The translations under genes and the position numbers were made by a program. Shown here in pieces: positions 1 to 20,456 of a stretch of DNA of 41,147 nucleotides; the stretch's first letter is position 1; each line of letters starts with the position of its first letter. The DNA is from Leptospira interrogans (GTDB taxonomy: Bacteria; Spirochaetota; Leptospiria; Leptospirales; Leptospiraceae), in contig NZ_FTNA01000035.1 in NCBI RefSeq assembly GCF_900156205.1, positions 1 through 41,147 on the forward strand, written 5' to 3'. The notes under the pieces are model-generated. The model was not told the DNA's origin and made no database searches. It saw nothing but the letters and a program-made list of their open reading frames with translations.

Positions 1-2
1 TG

Positions 3-113
3 ACTGGAGCTAAAGAGCCCGGTCCCGCCTGTTTCATTGAATCTTTCTTTTACAAACTATTGGAGGGATTCGCCCGGATTTTCTTACGCAAAATTCACAT
101 GATTAAAATGTAA
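3..113 (+). CDS. possible C-terminal end of a gene cut by the window edge
   Basis: A reading frame is open from the window edge to a TAA at 111-113 and would encode about 36 residues ending in a basic, hydrophobic tail (FARIFLRKIHMIKM). It would converge on gmk. I do not recognise a family, and an open frame this short can arise by chance. The next 90 bases up to the gmk stop contain nothing I can name. Confidence 0.25.
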   Translation, partial: TGAKEPGPACFIESFFYKLLEGFARIFLRKIHMIKM

Positions 114-203
114 ACTATATTGAATCGAGTATTGTATTATGCAGTTTTTGAGTAGATGGTTTTTCTCACATCCAACGTCTTATTGAAATTGCAACAATCT
201 GCT

Positions 204-781
204 TTATTTTTCTGTCGTAGACTTACTCTCACTCTTTAAAATAATATTCTCCAACTCTGCCAGAGCACGATCTAAATTGTCGTTTACAATTTTATAATCA
301 AATTCGTTTTGGCGTTCTAATTCTAACTTACCGTTTTGAATTCTTTTTAAAATGTTTTCCTCAGAATCAGTTCCCCTACCTCTAAGACGTTTTTCCCATT
401 CTTTTTCATTTGGAGGAAGGATAAAAATGGTCACAATTTTATCGGGAAGTTTTTCTTTGATTATTTTCGCGCCCTGAACATCTATGTCCATAATTACAGA
501 AGAACCTTTTTGAAAAGCCCCTTCGATAAATTTTAAAGGGGTTCCGTAATATTGGTCGTGAACAAGAGCCCATTCTAAAAACGCTGATTCAGAAATTCCT
601 TTCTCAAATTCTTCTTTGGTTAAAAAGAAATACGTTATGCCTTCTTTGTCTCCCGGACGAGGTGCACGAGTTGTACAAGAAACCGAAAAAAGAATCTCAG
701 GATGTTTTTCCCTGATCTTTTGAATTAAGGTAGATTTCCCTCCTCCTGCAACCGAAGAGAGAACAAAAAGTTTAGGGGAGT

Positions 782-785
<4 letters not shown>
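204..785 (-). CDS. gmk: guanylate kinase (likely CTG start)
   Basis: Guanylate kinase phosphorylates GMP to GDP with ATP in the cytoplasm. The frame encodes about 193 residues, normal for the family. It reads [10 protein letters not shown] (P-loop) near residue 10, then [19 protein letters not shown] (GMP-binding region) and MDIDVQGA around residue 100. The first in-frame ATG is at 491, inside the conserved domain, so it cannot be the start. Reading upstream, the only usable codon between the P-loop and an in-frame TGA is CTG at 785-783, which overlaps the remA stop (CTGA). A GAGGA ribosome-binding sequence lies about 9 bases before it. Gene identity is certain by motif; the CTG start is inferred. 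It is the last gene of the flagellar cluster, coupled to remA. Confidence 0.9.
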
Positions 786-2115
<1,330 letters not shown>

Positions 2116-2160
2116 ACTTTTCCCCCGGCACGTCTCCAACAACATTCCTTAGGAAAAAGT

Positions 2161-2514
2161 TTAAGCGAAAAATTCGATTTTGCCTCGATTGGACGGAACG
2201 TTAGACGTCTTTTGACCATTAGAAGAATACGTATAAGACTTATCGTCCGAAGCCGATTTGTATGTTTTTAACCGATCTTTAATCTGATCTATTTTTTGAT
2301 TTCTTGCCAAAGCCATTCTTTCCCTGGATTCAGGAGAAAGAGAAAAAACATCTGTATACAACTCAACTGCATACTTACGTGTGTCGTTATATTCTTTGAC
2401 CACCCGAGAGGTTTCGGAGATCATATGAGGCATGGTGAAAGGATTTTCCACCTGTTGCTTCCGGATCATATCCGGAGCCTGACCATAACCTAAAAAAGTA
2501 TCGCTCAGCCTCAT
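2161..2514 (-). CDS. small conserved-position hypothetical protein in flagellar cluster
   Basis: A 117-residue hydrophilic protein without signal peptide or membrane helix, mostly predicted helical in the centre (YNDTRKYAVELYTDVF, then ESRERMALARNQKIDQIKDR), with a Ser/Thr/Asn-rich C-terminal tail. It begins 8 bases after the fapA stop and ends 45 bases before the start of the SwrB-like gene, so it is part of the same transcript. I do not recognise a family. Its location suggests an accessory role in flagellar assembly or regulation. Confidence 0.65.
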   Translation of the reverse strand: MRLSDTFLGYGQAPDMIRKQQVENPFTMPHMISETSRVVKEYNDTRKYAVELYTDVFSLSPESRERMALARNQKIDQIKDRLKTYKSASDDKSYTYSSNGQKTSNVPSNRGKIEFFA

Positions 2515-2522
2515 CCTAAGGT

Positions 2523-4508
2523 TTAATTACCACGATTTCGTTTTTTTCTCCAGTCTTTTTTGTCCGGCTCAGGATCTTCGTAAGGAACTTGGCGAATCAT
2601 CCCATTTTCTTCTACGAAGGTTTTGTTTTTAATCTCGTTTCTAGTTTTAAAATCAGAGTTTCGGATTCTCATAGTCACTCCACCGTAGAGAACTTTTTCG
2701 ATACTGATCTTACCGTGAGAAGACTTTTCTTCCATGTAATTTTTAAGATTATTAATTTCCGTTTCAAACTCTTTGATTCTAGAATCGAGCTTATCCACTG
2801 CTTTCTGCATTTTAGAAAGCTGATTCTCGTGTTCTTCCGTAAAAGAAGCCGGATCAGATTCTTTTCTAGCCTGAAGAGTTTTCAAACTTTTGAAAACTTG
2901 TTCGTGTTTGGCCTGACTTTCATGCATCTTTGCTTCATAATCAGCAATCTGCTTTAGAACCTTAGGATCAATTCCCACAACAAGTTCAGTCGCCGGGTTT
3001 GCGGAAGAACCAATACTTCTGGCGGCGATCAATTCAGAAGCCCGAACCGTTCCACCTACAATTTGACCTCGTTTTCCATTGCAGAGAATTTTTCCTCCAG
3101 CACTTACAAAAGAATGTAAAACTCCTTCTTGAACCATAACGTCTTTTTCTGTAATCACAGTGGCACTCTGTATGAATTTAGCGATCACGTTTCCACCTGT
3201 GGATTCTACATGAGCCTCTTCTCTTCCGGAAATTCCTTGGCGAATGATGATGTCTCCATCCGCTTCTACTCGAGCCTTTTGAACCGTTCCGTAGATTTCA
3301 ATATTGCCCGCAGCTTTGACGGAGTAATTATCTTCCACGTTACCCGTAATCACAATCGACCCGAGGAAGGTAACGTTACCCGTTTTGATTCCCACGTCTC
3401 CGTTGACTCTATAAACGGTTTCCACAGAAAGCCTTCCGGTCGCATAAACAACCTGACCGTTTACTTCCGCAGTCAATTTACTTCTATCCTCGGAAAGAAT
3501 CGTTCCTTTTCCTTGTTTTAAGTCCGTATCTGCCCCGTCTTTTGCAGGTAGAAGTTCGTTAAAAAGAGTACGGCCGTATTTTCCTTTTTCTGCAGGAATT
3601 TTTTCGGCGAGTAGTTGACCCACTACTACGTTTTCGATCAGATCCAAATCTTTAAAGTCTACCCTTCCAGATTCGTCTTCGCGGAAAGAAATATTTTTAG
3701 AGGTCCGAACGTGATAGATGATCTGAGCATTTTTACCATTGATAGGATAATCTCCCTCCGCACCGATAAAAGGTTGGTTGTAAAATTCTTCTTCGAGTTT
3801 TCTTTGGATTTCTTCCTCTTTAAAACCGTATTTAACACCCGCATTTTTGAGATGATTGACTACGTCTCTAACTTCAAAATCCCTTCCACCGGGTCTAGGA
3901 GGAAGAATCGTGACTTTTGCTTTCATCTTATCAGGAGAAATATCTAAGATTAGTTTCGCTTCCATCCCCGGTCTAGGTTTTTGTTGAGAGATAAGAATCG
4001 GCTCCCCTTTTGCTTCCTTTACGATTTTGCGGACCAACTTGCCGTCCTCTCCGGAAACACCTTTTAGGGAAAGTTTTTTAAAAACCTCATCCAAATCCAC
4101 GGGATGACCATCACCTAACGGTGCAAAGGTGGTAAGATAGACTCCGTTTCTAAGAATTTGAACCAGAGCTTTTCCGTTTTTGTCCTTGGGTTGAATCAGA
4201 TCTTTGAGATCCTTAGAAACGAGTTTACCCGAACCGCCAGTAAGTTTTTGATCAAGTTCGGTCAACTCATCTAAAAAGTTATCTTCCGGAAGAATCGAAA
4301 CACGAATATGCCAAGGTTCGTGACCAAAGAGTTTTTTCTTTCCACGTTTTAGAACTACATAGTCTAGTTCATGTACTTGTTTTTTAAGATGTTTCGCGGC
4401 GAGACGTAGGGAGTTTTCGAGAGTGTCTCCGTAAACTTCCACCTGTTCGTTCTGGATACGATCCAGTTCCTTGCTTTGGTCTTGTAAGAATGGTATTAGA
4501 GAACCCAT
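2523..4508 (-). CDS. fapA: FapA/DUF342 family flagellar assembly protein
   Basis: A 661-residue protein of the FapA (DUF342) family. Residues ~20-75 look like a Jag-N/KhpB-type N-terminal domain ([16 protein letters not shown], then [13 protein letters not shown]). The centre holds the DUF342 signature with repeated beta-strand segments of right-handed helix type ([20 protein letters not shown], then [20 protein letters not shown]). A coiled coil covers residues ~520-600 ([15 protein letters not shown], then LQARKESD), and the basic C-terminus ends in [12 protein letters not shown]. The family is linked to flagellar placement in Vibrio and to surface-organelle regulation elsewhere. It lies 25 bases downstream of fliA. 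The start ATG at 4508 is preceded by AGGACGGAG. Confidence 0.85.
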   Translation of the reverse strand: MGSLIPFLQDQSKELDRIQNEQVEVYGDTLENSLRLAAKHLKKQVHELDYVVLKRGKKKLFGHEPWHIRVSILPEDNFLDELTELDQKLTGGSGKLVSKDLKDLIQPKDKNGKALVQILRNGVYLTTFAPLGDGHPVDLDEVFKKLSLKGVSGEDGKLVRKIVKEAKGEPILISQQKPRPGMEAKLILDISPDKMKAKVTILPPRPGGRDFEVRDVVNHLKNAGVKYGFKEEEIQRKLEEEFYNQPFIGAEGDYPINGKNAQIIYHVRTSKNISFREDESGRVDFKDLDLIENVVVGQLLAEKIPAEKGKYGRTLFNELLPAKDGADTDLKQGKGTILSEDRSKLTAEVNGQVVYATGRLSVETVYRVNGDVGIKTGNVTFLGSIVITGNVEDNYSVKAAGNIEIYGTVQKARVEADGDIIIRQGISGREEAHVESTGGNVIAKFIQSATVITEKDVMVQEGVLHSFVSAGGKILCNGKRGQIVGGTVRASELIAARSIGSSANPATELVVGIDPKVLKQIADYEAKMHESQAKHEQVFKSLKTLQARKESDPASFTEEHENQLSKMQKAVDKLDSRIKEFETEINNLKNYMEEKSSHGKISIEKVLYGGVTMRIRNSDFKTRNEIKNKTFVEENGMIRQVPYEDPEPDKKDWRKKRNRGN

Positions 4509-4533
4509 ATTCTCCGTCCTAGTAAATCAAAAA

Positions 4534-5350
<817 letters not shown>

Positions 5351-5360
5351 GACCTTCATT

Positions 5361-5402
<42 letters not shown>

Positions 5403-5404
5403 GT

Positions 5405-5442
<38 letters not shown>

Positions 5443-5461
5443 AATTTCTAAGATCAAACGA

Positions 5462-5938
<477 letters not shown>

Positions 5939-5941
5939 AGA

Positions 5942-6869
<928 letters not shown>

Positions 6870-6883
6870 AAAAGCCGATCGAA

Positions 6884-8164
<1,281 letters not shown>

Positions 8165-8216
8165 ATTCAACTCCTCTAATTATTCCACTTTATAAAATTA
8201 GAATATTCTAAGTATT

Positions 8217-10334
<2,118 letters not shown>

Positions 10335-10343
10335 AACTTCCTC

Positions 10344-12284
10344 TTACACGGCTCTCCGGAAGGATTCCAAACGAGAGAGAATGGTTGCAATCGCGCGATA
10401 GAATTGTTGAGGAACTTCCGCGCCTAGTTCCACTTCCTCATAAAGCCCTCTTGCTTGAAGACGATCTTCCACGGTGGGCACTCCGTTTTCTCTTGCAATT
10501 CGAATGATCAGCAGAGCAAAATCGTCCACTCCTTTTGCAATCACAATCGGAGCCTTATGAATTCCAGGTTTATATTCTAAGGCTACCGCAAAATGGGTAG
10601 GATTTGTGATCACTACGTCCGCTTCTGGAACCTTAGCTAACATCTTCCTTTTATTCATCATATCCCGAGCGAGTTGTCTTCTCCTTGCTTGGAGAGATCT
10701 GTCCCCGTCGGATTCCTTAGCCTCTCTTTTTGCTTCGGAAGGAGTCATCTTTAAAGATTCTTCATATTCGTATCTTTGATATAAATAGTCTACAATACTG
10801 ATCGCAAGTAGTATGATTCCAACGATTAAAAATATCTTAAAGGAACTGTTCATCACAAGCGCAACCGCTTGTTCTAGTCCCATTTCCCCAGAAAGAAGAA
10901 TCGGAAAAAAATCTTTACTAATAATAATATAAGAAACCCAAGCGATTAATCCTACTTTTGCAAGAGACTTTCCCAAATTGAAAAGTGTCTGACGTGTAGG
11001 TAACACTTTCTTAAAGTTAGGTCTAATTCTACTAAAGTTAAAACTTAATGCACGAGGTGTAAATATAAAACCTACCTGTGCTACATTTCCGATGATTGCA
11101 CCCACTAACGTAATCCCGAGCAAAGGCCAAAGAAGAGTAAATAAATCTGTGGAAGCATTTTTTAAAAGTTCGGTCACGGACTCAGAACTCATGTCAGTTC
11201 TAAGACCTACTCCGTGAATGTATTTGCGTAAAATGTAATACGTTCTCATGAAAAAATATTCTCCCATGAGATACACTAAAATGACTCCGGCAAGCAACAC
11301 TACCGCCGCTGGAAGTTCAGGAGACTTAGGAACGTTTCCTTTTTCTCTTTCTTCCCTTCTTCTTCTTTCCGATCCGGGTTCTGTTCTACCCTCATCTTCG
11401 GCGGCAAATAACTGTAGATCTATTTTGAAATCGGCGGCTTCAGTCGATAAACATATATTAGGTGGGAAAATTTTAAATCGAAAGATACGTCGAACGATCT
11501 CAATCGTTAAGTTTATAAAACCAAATTGCAAAAAGTAACAAAACAAATTAGAATTTAAAAACTCTGTTAACTTGGAATCAATTGGTTCTGAATAACCTAG
11601 AAATTTTTTGACAATTTTTTTATAGAATAAAAAAATCCCGACAATGAAAGACTTTGAAAACTTTTTTTTAAAAAAAAGTTTTTTTATAATAGAAAAAAAT
11701 CTCTCAATTGTTCGAAACATCCATAGAGAATGAGATGTTGATTTCTGTCCCCATCGATCAAAATGATGAAGGAAACTGAAAATAAAAGATGTAGGATGTA
11801 CAACATCTTTTATTACAAGACCTTCTTGTCTGTTTTGTAAAGAAACAGTATTTCGATTAGAAAAGTGATCACTGTTGGACTCTGATTTTACGACGTTTTG
11901 TAAATTGTAGGAACTCTTACAAGATTTTCGATCTTGTGTAAATTGTGGGAACTCCCATAAGATTTTTGATCTCGTGTAAATTGTGGGAACTCCCATAAGA
12001 TTTTTGATCTCGTGTAAATTGTGGGAACTCTCACATTTTTTACTAAAATCAGAAACTATATCATAGTACTGTTTCCAAAAAATAAACTTCCCGAAACGTT
12101 TCCCAAAAAGCATAAAACGATAAAATACGTCTAACACCGATTTTACGAAAGAATCCTTACCCGATTCACAAACCCAAGGAACCCTAGAAAGGTTCTTGTA
12201 GAAAATTCTTATAAAAAATCTTTTAGGATTTTGCACGAAAACAACCACCAGTTTTTTTGTTCTCGACCAAATCGCCTTTTTCAT
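10344..12284 (-). CDS. flhB: FlhB, export switch protein with long N-terminal extension
   Basis: The C-terminal ~359 residues (from about 11423 onward, starting [20 protein letters not shown]) are a complete FlhB of normal length: four membrane helices, the conserved linker ([13 protein letters not shown]) and the autocleavage NPTH motif ([15 protein letters not shown]) at the usual place. The reading frame is open for a further ~287 codons upstream. It begins at an ATG (12284) overlapping the fliR stop as ATGA; a GTG lies 9 bases earlier. The extra region is basic and Phe/Lys/Ser-rich, with low-complexity stretches, and includes 3.5 copies of a 38-bp repeat (11902-12034). No in-frame ATG, GTG or TTG occurs just before the core; the nearest upstream ATG is at 11720. 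Whether the extension is made is unknown. Confidence 0.88.
   Translation of the reverse strand: MKKAIWSRTKKLVVVFVQNPKRFFIRIFYKNLSRVPWVCESGKDSFVKSVLDVFYRFMLFGKRFGKFIFWKQYYDIVSDFSKKCESSHNLHEIKNLMGVPTIYTRSKILWEFPQFTQDRKSCKSSYNLQNVVKSESNSDHFSNRNTVSLQNRQEGLVIKDVVHPTSFIFSFLHHFDRWGQKSTSHSLWMFRTIERFFSIIKKLFFKKKFSKSFIVGIFLFYKKIVKKFLGYSEPIDSKLTEFLNSNLFCYFLQFGFINLTIEIVRRIFRFKIFPPNICLSTEAADFKIDLQLFAAEDEGRTEPGSERRRREEREKGNVPKSPELPAAVVLLAGVILVYLMGEYFFMRTYYILRKYIHGVGLRTDMSSESVTELLKNASTDLFTLLWPLLGITLVGAIIGNVAQVGFIFTPRALSFNFSRIRPNFKKVLPTRQTLFNLGKSLAKVGLIAWVSYIIISKDFFPILLSGEMGLEQAVALVMNSSFKIFLIVGIILLAISIVDYLYQRYEYEESLKMTPSEAKREAKESDGDRSLQARRRQLARDMMNKRKMLAKVPEADVVITNPTHFAVALEYKPGIHKAPIVIAKGVDDFALLIIRIARENGVPTVEDRLQARGLYEEVELGAEVPQQFYRAIATILSRLESFRRAV
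11657..11682. repeat. 26-bp perfect A/T palindrome with T8A8 core
   Basis: The sequence is AAAAC, eight T, eight A, GTTTT: a perfect palindrome with two homopolymer runs of 8, inside the flhB upstream extension. It is prone to slippage and cruciform extrusion. Confidence 0.9.
11902..12034. repeat. 38-bp tandem repeat (3.5 copies) inside flhB frame
   Basis: Three full units start at 11902, 11940 and 11978, with a half unit from 12016. Units 2 and 3 are identical; unit 1 differs at a few bases. Each unit contains TGTGGGAACTCCCA or a variant, related to the GTRGTTCCCAC motif seen between genes elsewhere in the window. The unit length is not a multiple of three, so successive copies are read in successive frames, and all three frames of the unit are free of stops. 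Confidence 0.92.
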
Positions 12285-13060
12285 TTCGGCCACTCTTGTA
12301 ACATTAAATTTACCTTATCAAAGGATAAATCAAAAGCCGCTCCCATTTGAGAGACCAGGTAAGGAGTGATAAAAATCATCACGATCAGACCAATCGTAAC
12401 TTTAATCGGAAAAGATAATTGCAAAATGTTGAGTTGTGGAGCCGCCTTACCCATCAAAGCTTCGGAAACGGTTACGAGTAATATAATTCCCAAAACTGGA
12501 AGAGATAACCGAAACGCTACAAAAAACATTGCTCCTACCGCGTCTTCCATAGCCTTATAAATTCCGTTTTGAATTTCCGGAACAAATCGTAAAACCTGAA
12601 TTTTTTCAAAAGAATAGGCAAGACTTTCGAACATGATTCGATAAGCACCTAACGTCAAAAAAAGCAACATTCCCAATAAATTCTTTAAAGTACTAATAAC
12701 TGGTAAACTGGTTTGAGTCACCGGATCTAAAATCTCCGCATAACCAAAACCTAACTGAACGTTAAAAAATTCACCCGCCATCTGAAAGGCTGCAAAAATC
12801 AAACTGATCAAAAAACCTAAAAGAATTCCGATCAAAGCTTCAGCGATTACCACAAGTCCGTAACTCCCCATATCCCCCGGAACCGGAGGTAAAAAGCCTG
12901 CAATCACCGGAAATAAAATCACTGAAACTAAAAAGGAAAAAATCATCTTTTGAGGAACGCCAATCGAAGGATACGAAAAAACAGGCGCAACGGACAACAA
13001 CCCCATCAACCTCGAAAGGATCAGTAAAAAAACCTGAAAGTGATTGATAAAGTATTCCAT
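12281..13060 (-). CDS. fliR: FliR, flagellar export gate protein
   Basis: A 259-residue, very hydrophobic protein with about six membrane helices, matching FliR length. Typical family segments are visible: [20 protein letters not shown] near the N-terminus, then [20 protein letters not shown] and [20 protein letters not shown]. FliR joins FliP and FliQ in the helical core of the export gate. It begins 6 bases after the fliQ stop, and its own stop overlaps the start of flhB. Confidence 0.95.
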   Translation of the reverse strand: MEYFINHFQVFLLILSRLMGLLSVAPVFSYPSIGVPQKMIFSFLVSVILFPVIAGFLPPVPGDMGSYGLVVIAEALIGILLGFLISLIFAAFQMAGEFFNVQLGFGYAEILDPVTQTSLPVISTLKNLLGMLLFLTLGAYRIMFESLAYSFEKIQVLRFVPEIQNGIYKAMEDAVGAMFFVAFRLSLPVLGIILLVTVSEALMGKAAPQLNILQLSFPIKVTIGLIVMIFITPYLVSQMGAAFDLSFDKVNLMLQEWPK

Positions 13061-13066
13061 AATATA

Positions 13067-13326
13067 CTAAAATTTTTCGATCATCAAAAAAAGGTTTCGG
13101 GTATAATCGGTCATCGTCTGGATCATCCAGGAAGAAAAAATCACAATCACGATAAAGATTGCTAAAAGTTTAGGAACAAACGCAATTGTAGGTTCCTGAA
13201 TCGAAGTAGTAGTTTGTAATATTCCTACGATCAACCCCACAACCAAAGCCGTAAAAAGTATAGGAGATGAAATTTTTAGAGTAATATATAAAGAATCTCT
13301 AATCAAAGTCATAACGTCTAATTCCG

Positions 13327-13330
<4 letters not shown>
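13067..13330 (-). CDS. fliQ: FliQ, flagellar export gate protein
   Basis: An 87-residue protein with two membrane helices, the normal FliQ size and layout: [20 protein letters not shown], then [20 protein letters not shown], then a second helix. The start ATG overlaps the fliP stop (ATGA), which indicates translational coupling. It is part of the FliP5Q4R1 gate core. Confidence 0.95.
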
Positions 13331-14130
<800 letters not shown>

Positions 14131-14162
14131 CTAAGAAACAAATTCTCTCATGATAACTAAGG

Positions 14163-16045
<1,883 letters not shown>

Positions 16046-16612
16046 TTTGGGGATTCTCCGGGAGTTTTAAGTTAATGAGACATAAGAAAAGAGTTTTTGT
16101 CACCTCTTTTTTTCTTTCCAGTCTGTTTTCATCCAATTTTTAGGTGAAAACAACCTTTTTTTGGAAATAGAGAGAATACAAATTTTTGCAGTAGTTCCTA
16201 CATTTTTGTAAAAATACAGACTTCACGGGAATACGATCGTGTTCAAACAAATGAGAAAACCTACTGATTTTAAAAGAAAAAGAATAATTTAAACTCAAAC
16301 AATTACCACTTCACAAAAAGACACAAACCGAACATCAAGGCCGATTCATAAATTCAATTTTATAATATTAAAATATAAGAAACCTTTATGAAATGAATTT
16401 TTAATCTACCCACAACCACAGTATAAAAATTTGATTTGAAAATCAGTATTTTTAAATTAAGGTTGTTGAAAAATTCCATAGTGAAGATTTGTAAAATTGC
16501 TTCAATTGTCCGTTTCAATACAACGAAAACAGATCAAGAATTAATTTTTCAACAACTCTATTTTATAAAAATTTCCTCCGATTTTACCAAAGGTCTCTCA
16601 AAACAGTCCTTT
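16046..16612. other. intergenic region upstream of fliY with repeat elements
   Basis: 567 bases without a convincing gene. It must hold the promoter for the flagellar cluster; I see no clear sigma-70 or sigma-28 promoter pair. It contains one GTRGTTCCYAC-type motif at 16188-16201 and one inverted-repeat element at 16461-16557. Confidence 0.6.
16461..16557. repeat. MITE-like inverted-repeat element, copy A
   Basis: The ends are GGTTGTTGAAAAATT and AATTTTTCAACAACT, inverted and 14/15 matching. The interior (CCATAGTG... ACTGCTTCAAT-like ... ACAACGAAAAC) matches the copy at 20694-20804 along its length. It has no coding capacity. Confidence 0.8.
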
Positions 16613-16939
16613 TTAACTCAATTCTCCTCCCAATCCATCCGCAAACATTCTCAGAGAATCATAAGAATAAATCCCTGTTTGATGATTGTCGCTCCAGATC
16701 AGATTGATTGCGTATCTTCCAACTTTATTAACTGAACAGAGCCGAATCGATTGGATTGCCCCAGTAGTAGTTCCTATCTTACCTCCGTGCCCACCTTTAC
16801 AAACTACACAAGGACAACGTTTTCTAAGATCCAATAAATCAAAAATAGAAGTGACTCCATCCTTCCACGTAATTTTTAGATGATTCTCATCAAAATCAAT
16901 TTGATCGGGTGTAGTCGCTTTTAGACTGAGCTGAGCCAT
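16613..16939 (-). CDS. DUF971 (GBBH-like N-terminal domain) protein
   Basis: 108 residues, a stand-alone DUF971 domain related to the N-terminal domain of gamma-butyrobetaine hydroxylase. The typical start is present ([19 protein letters not shown]), then [20 protein letters not shown] with a CPCxxC cluster that may bind zinc or another metal, then [19 protein letters not shown]. In other bacteria stand-alone DUF971 proteins have been linked to iron-sulfur or metal handling; no specific role can be read here. It stands alone, 362 bases from its upstream neighbour. Confidence 0.88.
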   Translation of the reverse strand: MAQLSLKATTPDQIDFDENHLKITWKDGVTSIFDLLDLRKRCPCVVCKGGHGGKIGTTTGAIQSIRLCSVNKVGRYAINLIWSDNHQTGIYSYDSLRMFADGLGGELS

Positions 16940-17301
16940 ATTTTATTTATTCCGTTTTCTTAAGGGTAATTTCAAAATTATAGTTCGCATACCGATCATA
17001 TTTTCTGAAAGTAAAATTTGAACTTCTAATACATTCATATACACCATCTATTACTGATCTCTATAAAATTGAGTACCGTTAATTTTATCACAAAACGCTG
17101 GTTCTATGTAAAGTATTAGGTACTTTATTATATAGTTATGAATAGTAAAAATAATTTCAAAATCATAGTTCGAATTTCCAGATACTTTTATTCAACATAG
17201 ATGGAAAAAAATTTGATCGGATCTATATTCTTAAAACTAATTTTAATTTAAATACAACGATGTTTCAAGAACGAATAAATAATCTCTGAAATCATTTTTA
17301 A
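16940..17301. other. AT-rich intergenic region with dispersed repeat
   Basis: 362 bases between DUF971 and the symporter/PSD gene. About 100 bases (17050-17152) match, in inverted orientation, a stretch at 37815-37913. No gene is supported and no clear terminator was seen. Confidence 0.55.
17050..17152 (+). repeat. dispersed ~100-bp repeat, copy 1
   Basis: It starts ATTACTGATCTCT and ends near ATAGTTATGAATAGTAAAAA. It aligns to the reverse complement of 37815-37913 with about six mismatches and one 2-base gap. It has no open frame of note. Confidence 0.85.
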
Positions 17302-19527
17302 TTATTTAGGAAGTTTACATTTTTTCTTTTTAAATTTTCCGATCGTAGTTCCATAAGTAATCTTTTCATTCACTGTAAGAGAATTAAACTGAAAAGTGTC
17401 CTTTTCCATCAGTAAAATTACAGTGGAACCCATCTCAAATCTACCCAGTTCCGCTCCCTTACCAATCATGATCGAAACTTCCTTATACTCTACCGTTCTT
17501 GCGGTTCGGATAAGGGTATTGGTTACGATCTTATTGTCATAAGTCACTCGAATCCGTCCAACGTTTGAGGCGCCCACTTTTATAACTGCAACCTTCCCGT
17601 ATTCTGTCTGAAGATAAGTAATCAATCTTTCGTTTTTTGGAAAAAGTCCTCGAATCCCAAAAACGGCAAGTTCATTCACCGGAAACAACTTTCCAGGTTC
17701 ATAATAATATCCTAATATTTTTCCATATGCAGGAGAATGTATTCTATGATAGTCTTGAGGAGATAAATAAAAAGTAATGTATTTTCCGTTGGTAAAATCT
17801 TCTAAATATTTTGACCCACCCAAAAGTTCCTTTAAATTGTAGTCTACTCCCTTAGCTTGAATGATAATTCTTTGATTGATGTCTCCGTATCCGGTAATTT
17901 TTGCGTCTACCGGAGATACCATTTCGTCGTCTGCAGAATCGATGATTCTAGATTCAGCCTTTAAGGCCCTCGTAAAGAATTCGTTGAGAGAATTGTATTC
18001 TTGAATTTCTAATTCGGCTTCGTCCACGTTAATCTTATATGCTCTCGCAAAAGCTTTTAAAATCGGAATCAAAATAAAACGTGGAAGTCTGGAAGAAGCA
18101 AGTAGCCCAAACAAACGTGAAAGTAGATTTTTAGGAACAACAGATAATATTAGAATATAAAAATCTTTTAATACTTCGTATCTCGCTCCGCTCTCCGTTA
18201 AAAAACGTTTCAACTCGGTTCTTGCAATTTTCTCGAGTAAAACCAAAGAAATCAAAACAGGCACTGCAGTTATAATCGAAAGAGAATAACCCAATCCAAA
18301 AGCTTCGAAAAGAATCTGTTCCCCATTTTTCACGTAAAGATACGCGACCGCAAGAATCGTAAATAGAAAAAGCATTCTAAAAAAGTTCGCAAACTTTTCT
18401 CCGAACACATAAAGAGCTTTTTGTTCTCCTGTATAAAACCAACCAGTAATCGAAACTACTCCAAACAATAAAAAAGAAACGAAAAAAGCTGCGTTTATAG
18501 GATTTGTATTCCCTTGAAACAAAGCGTTTAAAAATACAAGTTGCTCCTCCATTTTAAAAGCACCGTAAGAAGAAAGTGCGTAGACCACTAAAGTAGATAT
18601 GATAAAACCTTCAAAAAAAGTAGCGAGCATACTTACTAGCCCTTGCTTGGCGGGATAATCCGTTCTTACAACTCCCGACAAACCCGCGCTTTTACCAATG
18701 CCAGTCTCTGTAGAAACAAAAAAAATCCCAGAAGCCATACTATAAACCCTTGCAAGAGCAAAACCTCCCCCCGTAATCGCCGCCCCAGGTTGAAACGCTT
18801 CTTTAAAAGATAACCATATAAAATCCTTAAAGTTCATTAGAGAACCTTTGAATAAAAAGAAATAACTCAAAAAAAACAAAAGGATTCCAATAGGAGCAAG
18901 ATAAGCGGAAACTTTTCCCACTCTTCTTACGCCACCTAACACAATAAATACGAGAATCACGGATAATAAAAAAGGAACCGTCATTCCATTGATTTCGAAA
19001 ACCCGATTTGCGATATGGGTTACATATAACATCGGAACCACACCACCCATTACGAGTACGGTAAGAAGTCCTACGGCTGCAAAACCTACAGCGAGCCATC
19101 TCGCTTTGAGAGCACTTTCTATAAAATACATAGGACCGGAAAGATACCTTCCTGAATCGGTTTTAGTTCTAAAACGTATCGCAAGTGTGGATGAAACAAA
19201 TCGAAGTGGCATGATAAAAAACGAGGAAATCCATATCCAAAATAAAACTCCAGGGCCTCCGATCATCAAAGCCAAAGCCGAACCGATCACTGCACCGGGA
19301 AGAAGAGAGGAAGCGGTTCCGGAAAAAAAAGCCTGAGAATGAACTAATCTTCCCCTGGAACCTTTGTAGTCCATATTGCCCGAAAAAATTTTTATCGCGA
19401 GAAACAAGAATCTAAGCTGTGGAAATCGAAGACGAATCGTCAAAAAGACCCCGATAAAACTTAAAAAATAGAAAAAGAATTTGAGCAAATCCCAATCCAA
19501 AAACTGAAAAAAATGAAATTGCAACAT
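17302..19527 (-). CDS. psd: fusion: AGCS sodium/alanine symporter + phosphatidylserine decarboxylase
   Basis: 741 residues with two parts. Residues ~1-450 form a multi-helix AGCS-type (sodium:alanine symporter) domain: [41 protein letters not shown] and further helices. Residues ~460-741 form a phosphatidylserine decarboxylase: [48 protein letters not shown] and [10 protein letters not shown] near the end. The GST serine (about residue 701) is where this family self-cleaves to make its pyruvoyl cofactor. The decarboxylase makes phosphatidylethanolamine at the inner membrane. No stop or restart lies between the parts. Self-cleavage would leave the symporter attached to the beta chain. Whether the symporter part still transports is unknown. 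Confidence 0.9.
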   Translation of the reverse strand: MLQFHFFQFLDWDLLKFFFYFLSFIGVFLTIRLRFPQLRFLFLAIKIFSGNMDYKGSRGRLVHSQAFFSGTASSLLPGAVIGSALALMIGGPGVLFWIWISSFFIMPLRFVSSTLAIRFRTKTDSGRYLSGPMYFIESALKARWLAVGFAAVGLLTVLVMGGVVPMLYVTHIANRVFEINGMTVPFLLSVILVFIVLGGVRRVGKVSAYLAPIGILLFFLSYFFLFKGSLMNFKDFIWLSFKEAFQPGAAITGGGFALARVYSMASGIFFVSTETGIGKSAGLSGVVRTDYPAKQGLVSMLATFFEGFIISTLVVYALSSYGAFKMEEQLVFLNALFQGNTNPINAAFFVSFLLFGVVSITGWFYTGEQKALYVFGEKFANFFRMLFLFTILAVAYLYVKNGEQILFEAFGLGYSLSIITAVPVLISLVLLEKIARTELKRFLTESGARYEVLKDFYILILSVVPKNLLSRLFGLLASSRLPRFILIPILKAFARAYKINVDEAELEIQEYNSLNEFFTRALKAESRIIDSADDEMVSPVDAKITGYGDINQRIIIQAKGVDYNLKELLGGSKYLEDFTNGKYITFYLSPQDYHRIHSPAYGKILGYYYEPGKLFPVNELAVFGIRGLFPKNERLITYLQTEYGKVAVIKVGASNVGRIRVTYDNKIVTNTLIRTARTVEYKEVSIMIGKGAELGRFEMGSTVILLMEKDTFQFNSLTVNEKITYGTTIGKFKKKKCKLPK

Positions 19528-19562
19528 GACCTACCTGTAGGAAAGAAAATCCGCTTTTTATA

Positions 19563-20456
<894 letters not shown>

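Noticed and set aside
2589..3947. Several plus-strand ORFs of 110-130 codons over fapA
   Set aside because: They lie antisense inside a clear DUF342 gene, have odd Phe/Arg-rich composition and no start signals; they are frame shadows.
11248..11538. Plus-strand 96-codon ORF over the start of the FlhB core
   Set aside because: It is antisense to conserved FlhB sequence with no ribosome-binding site; a shadow.
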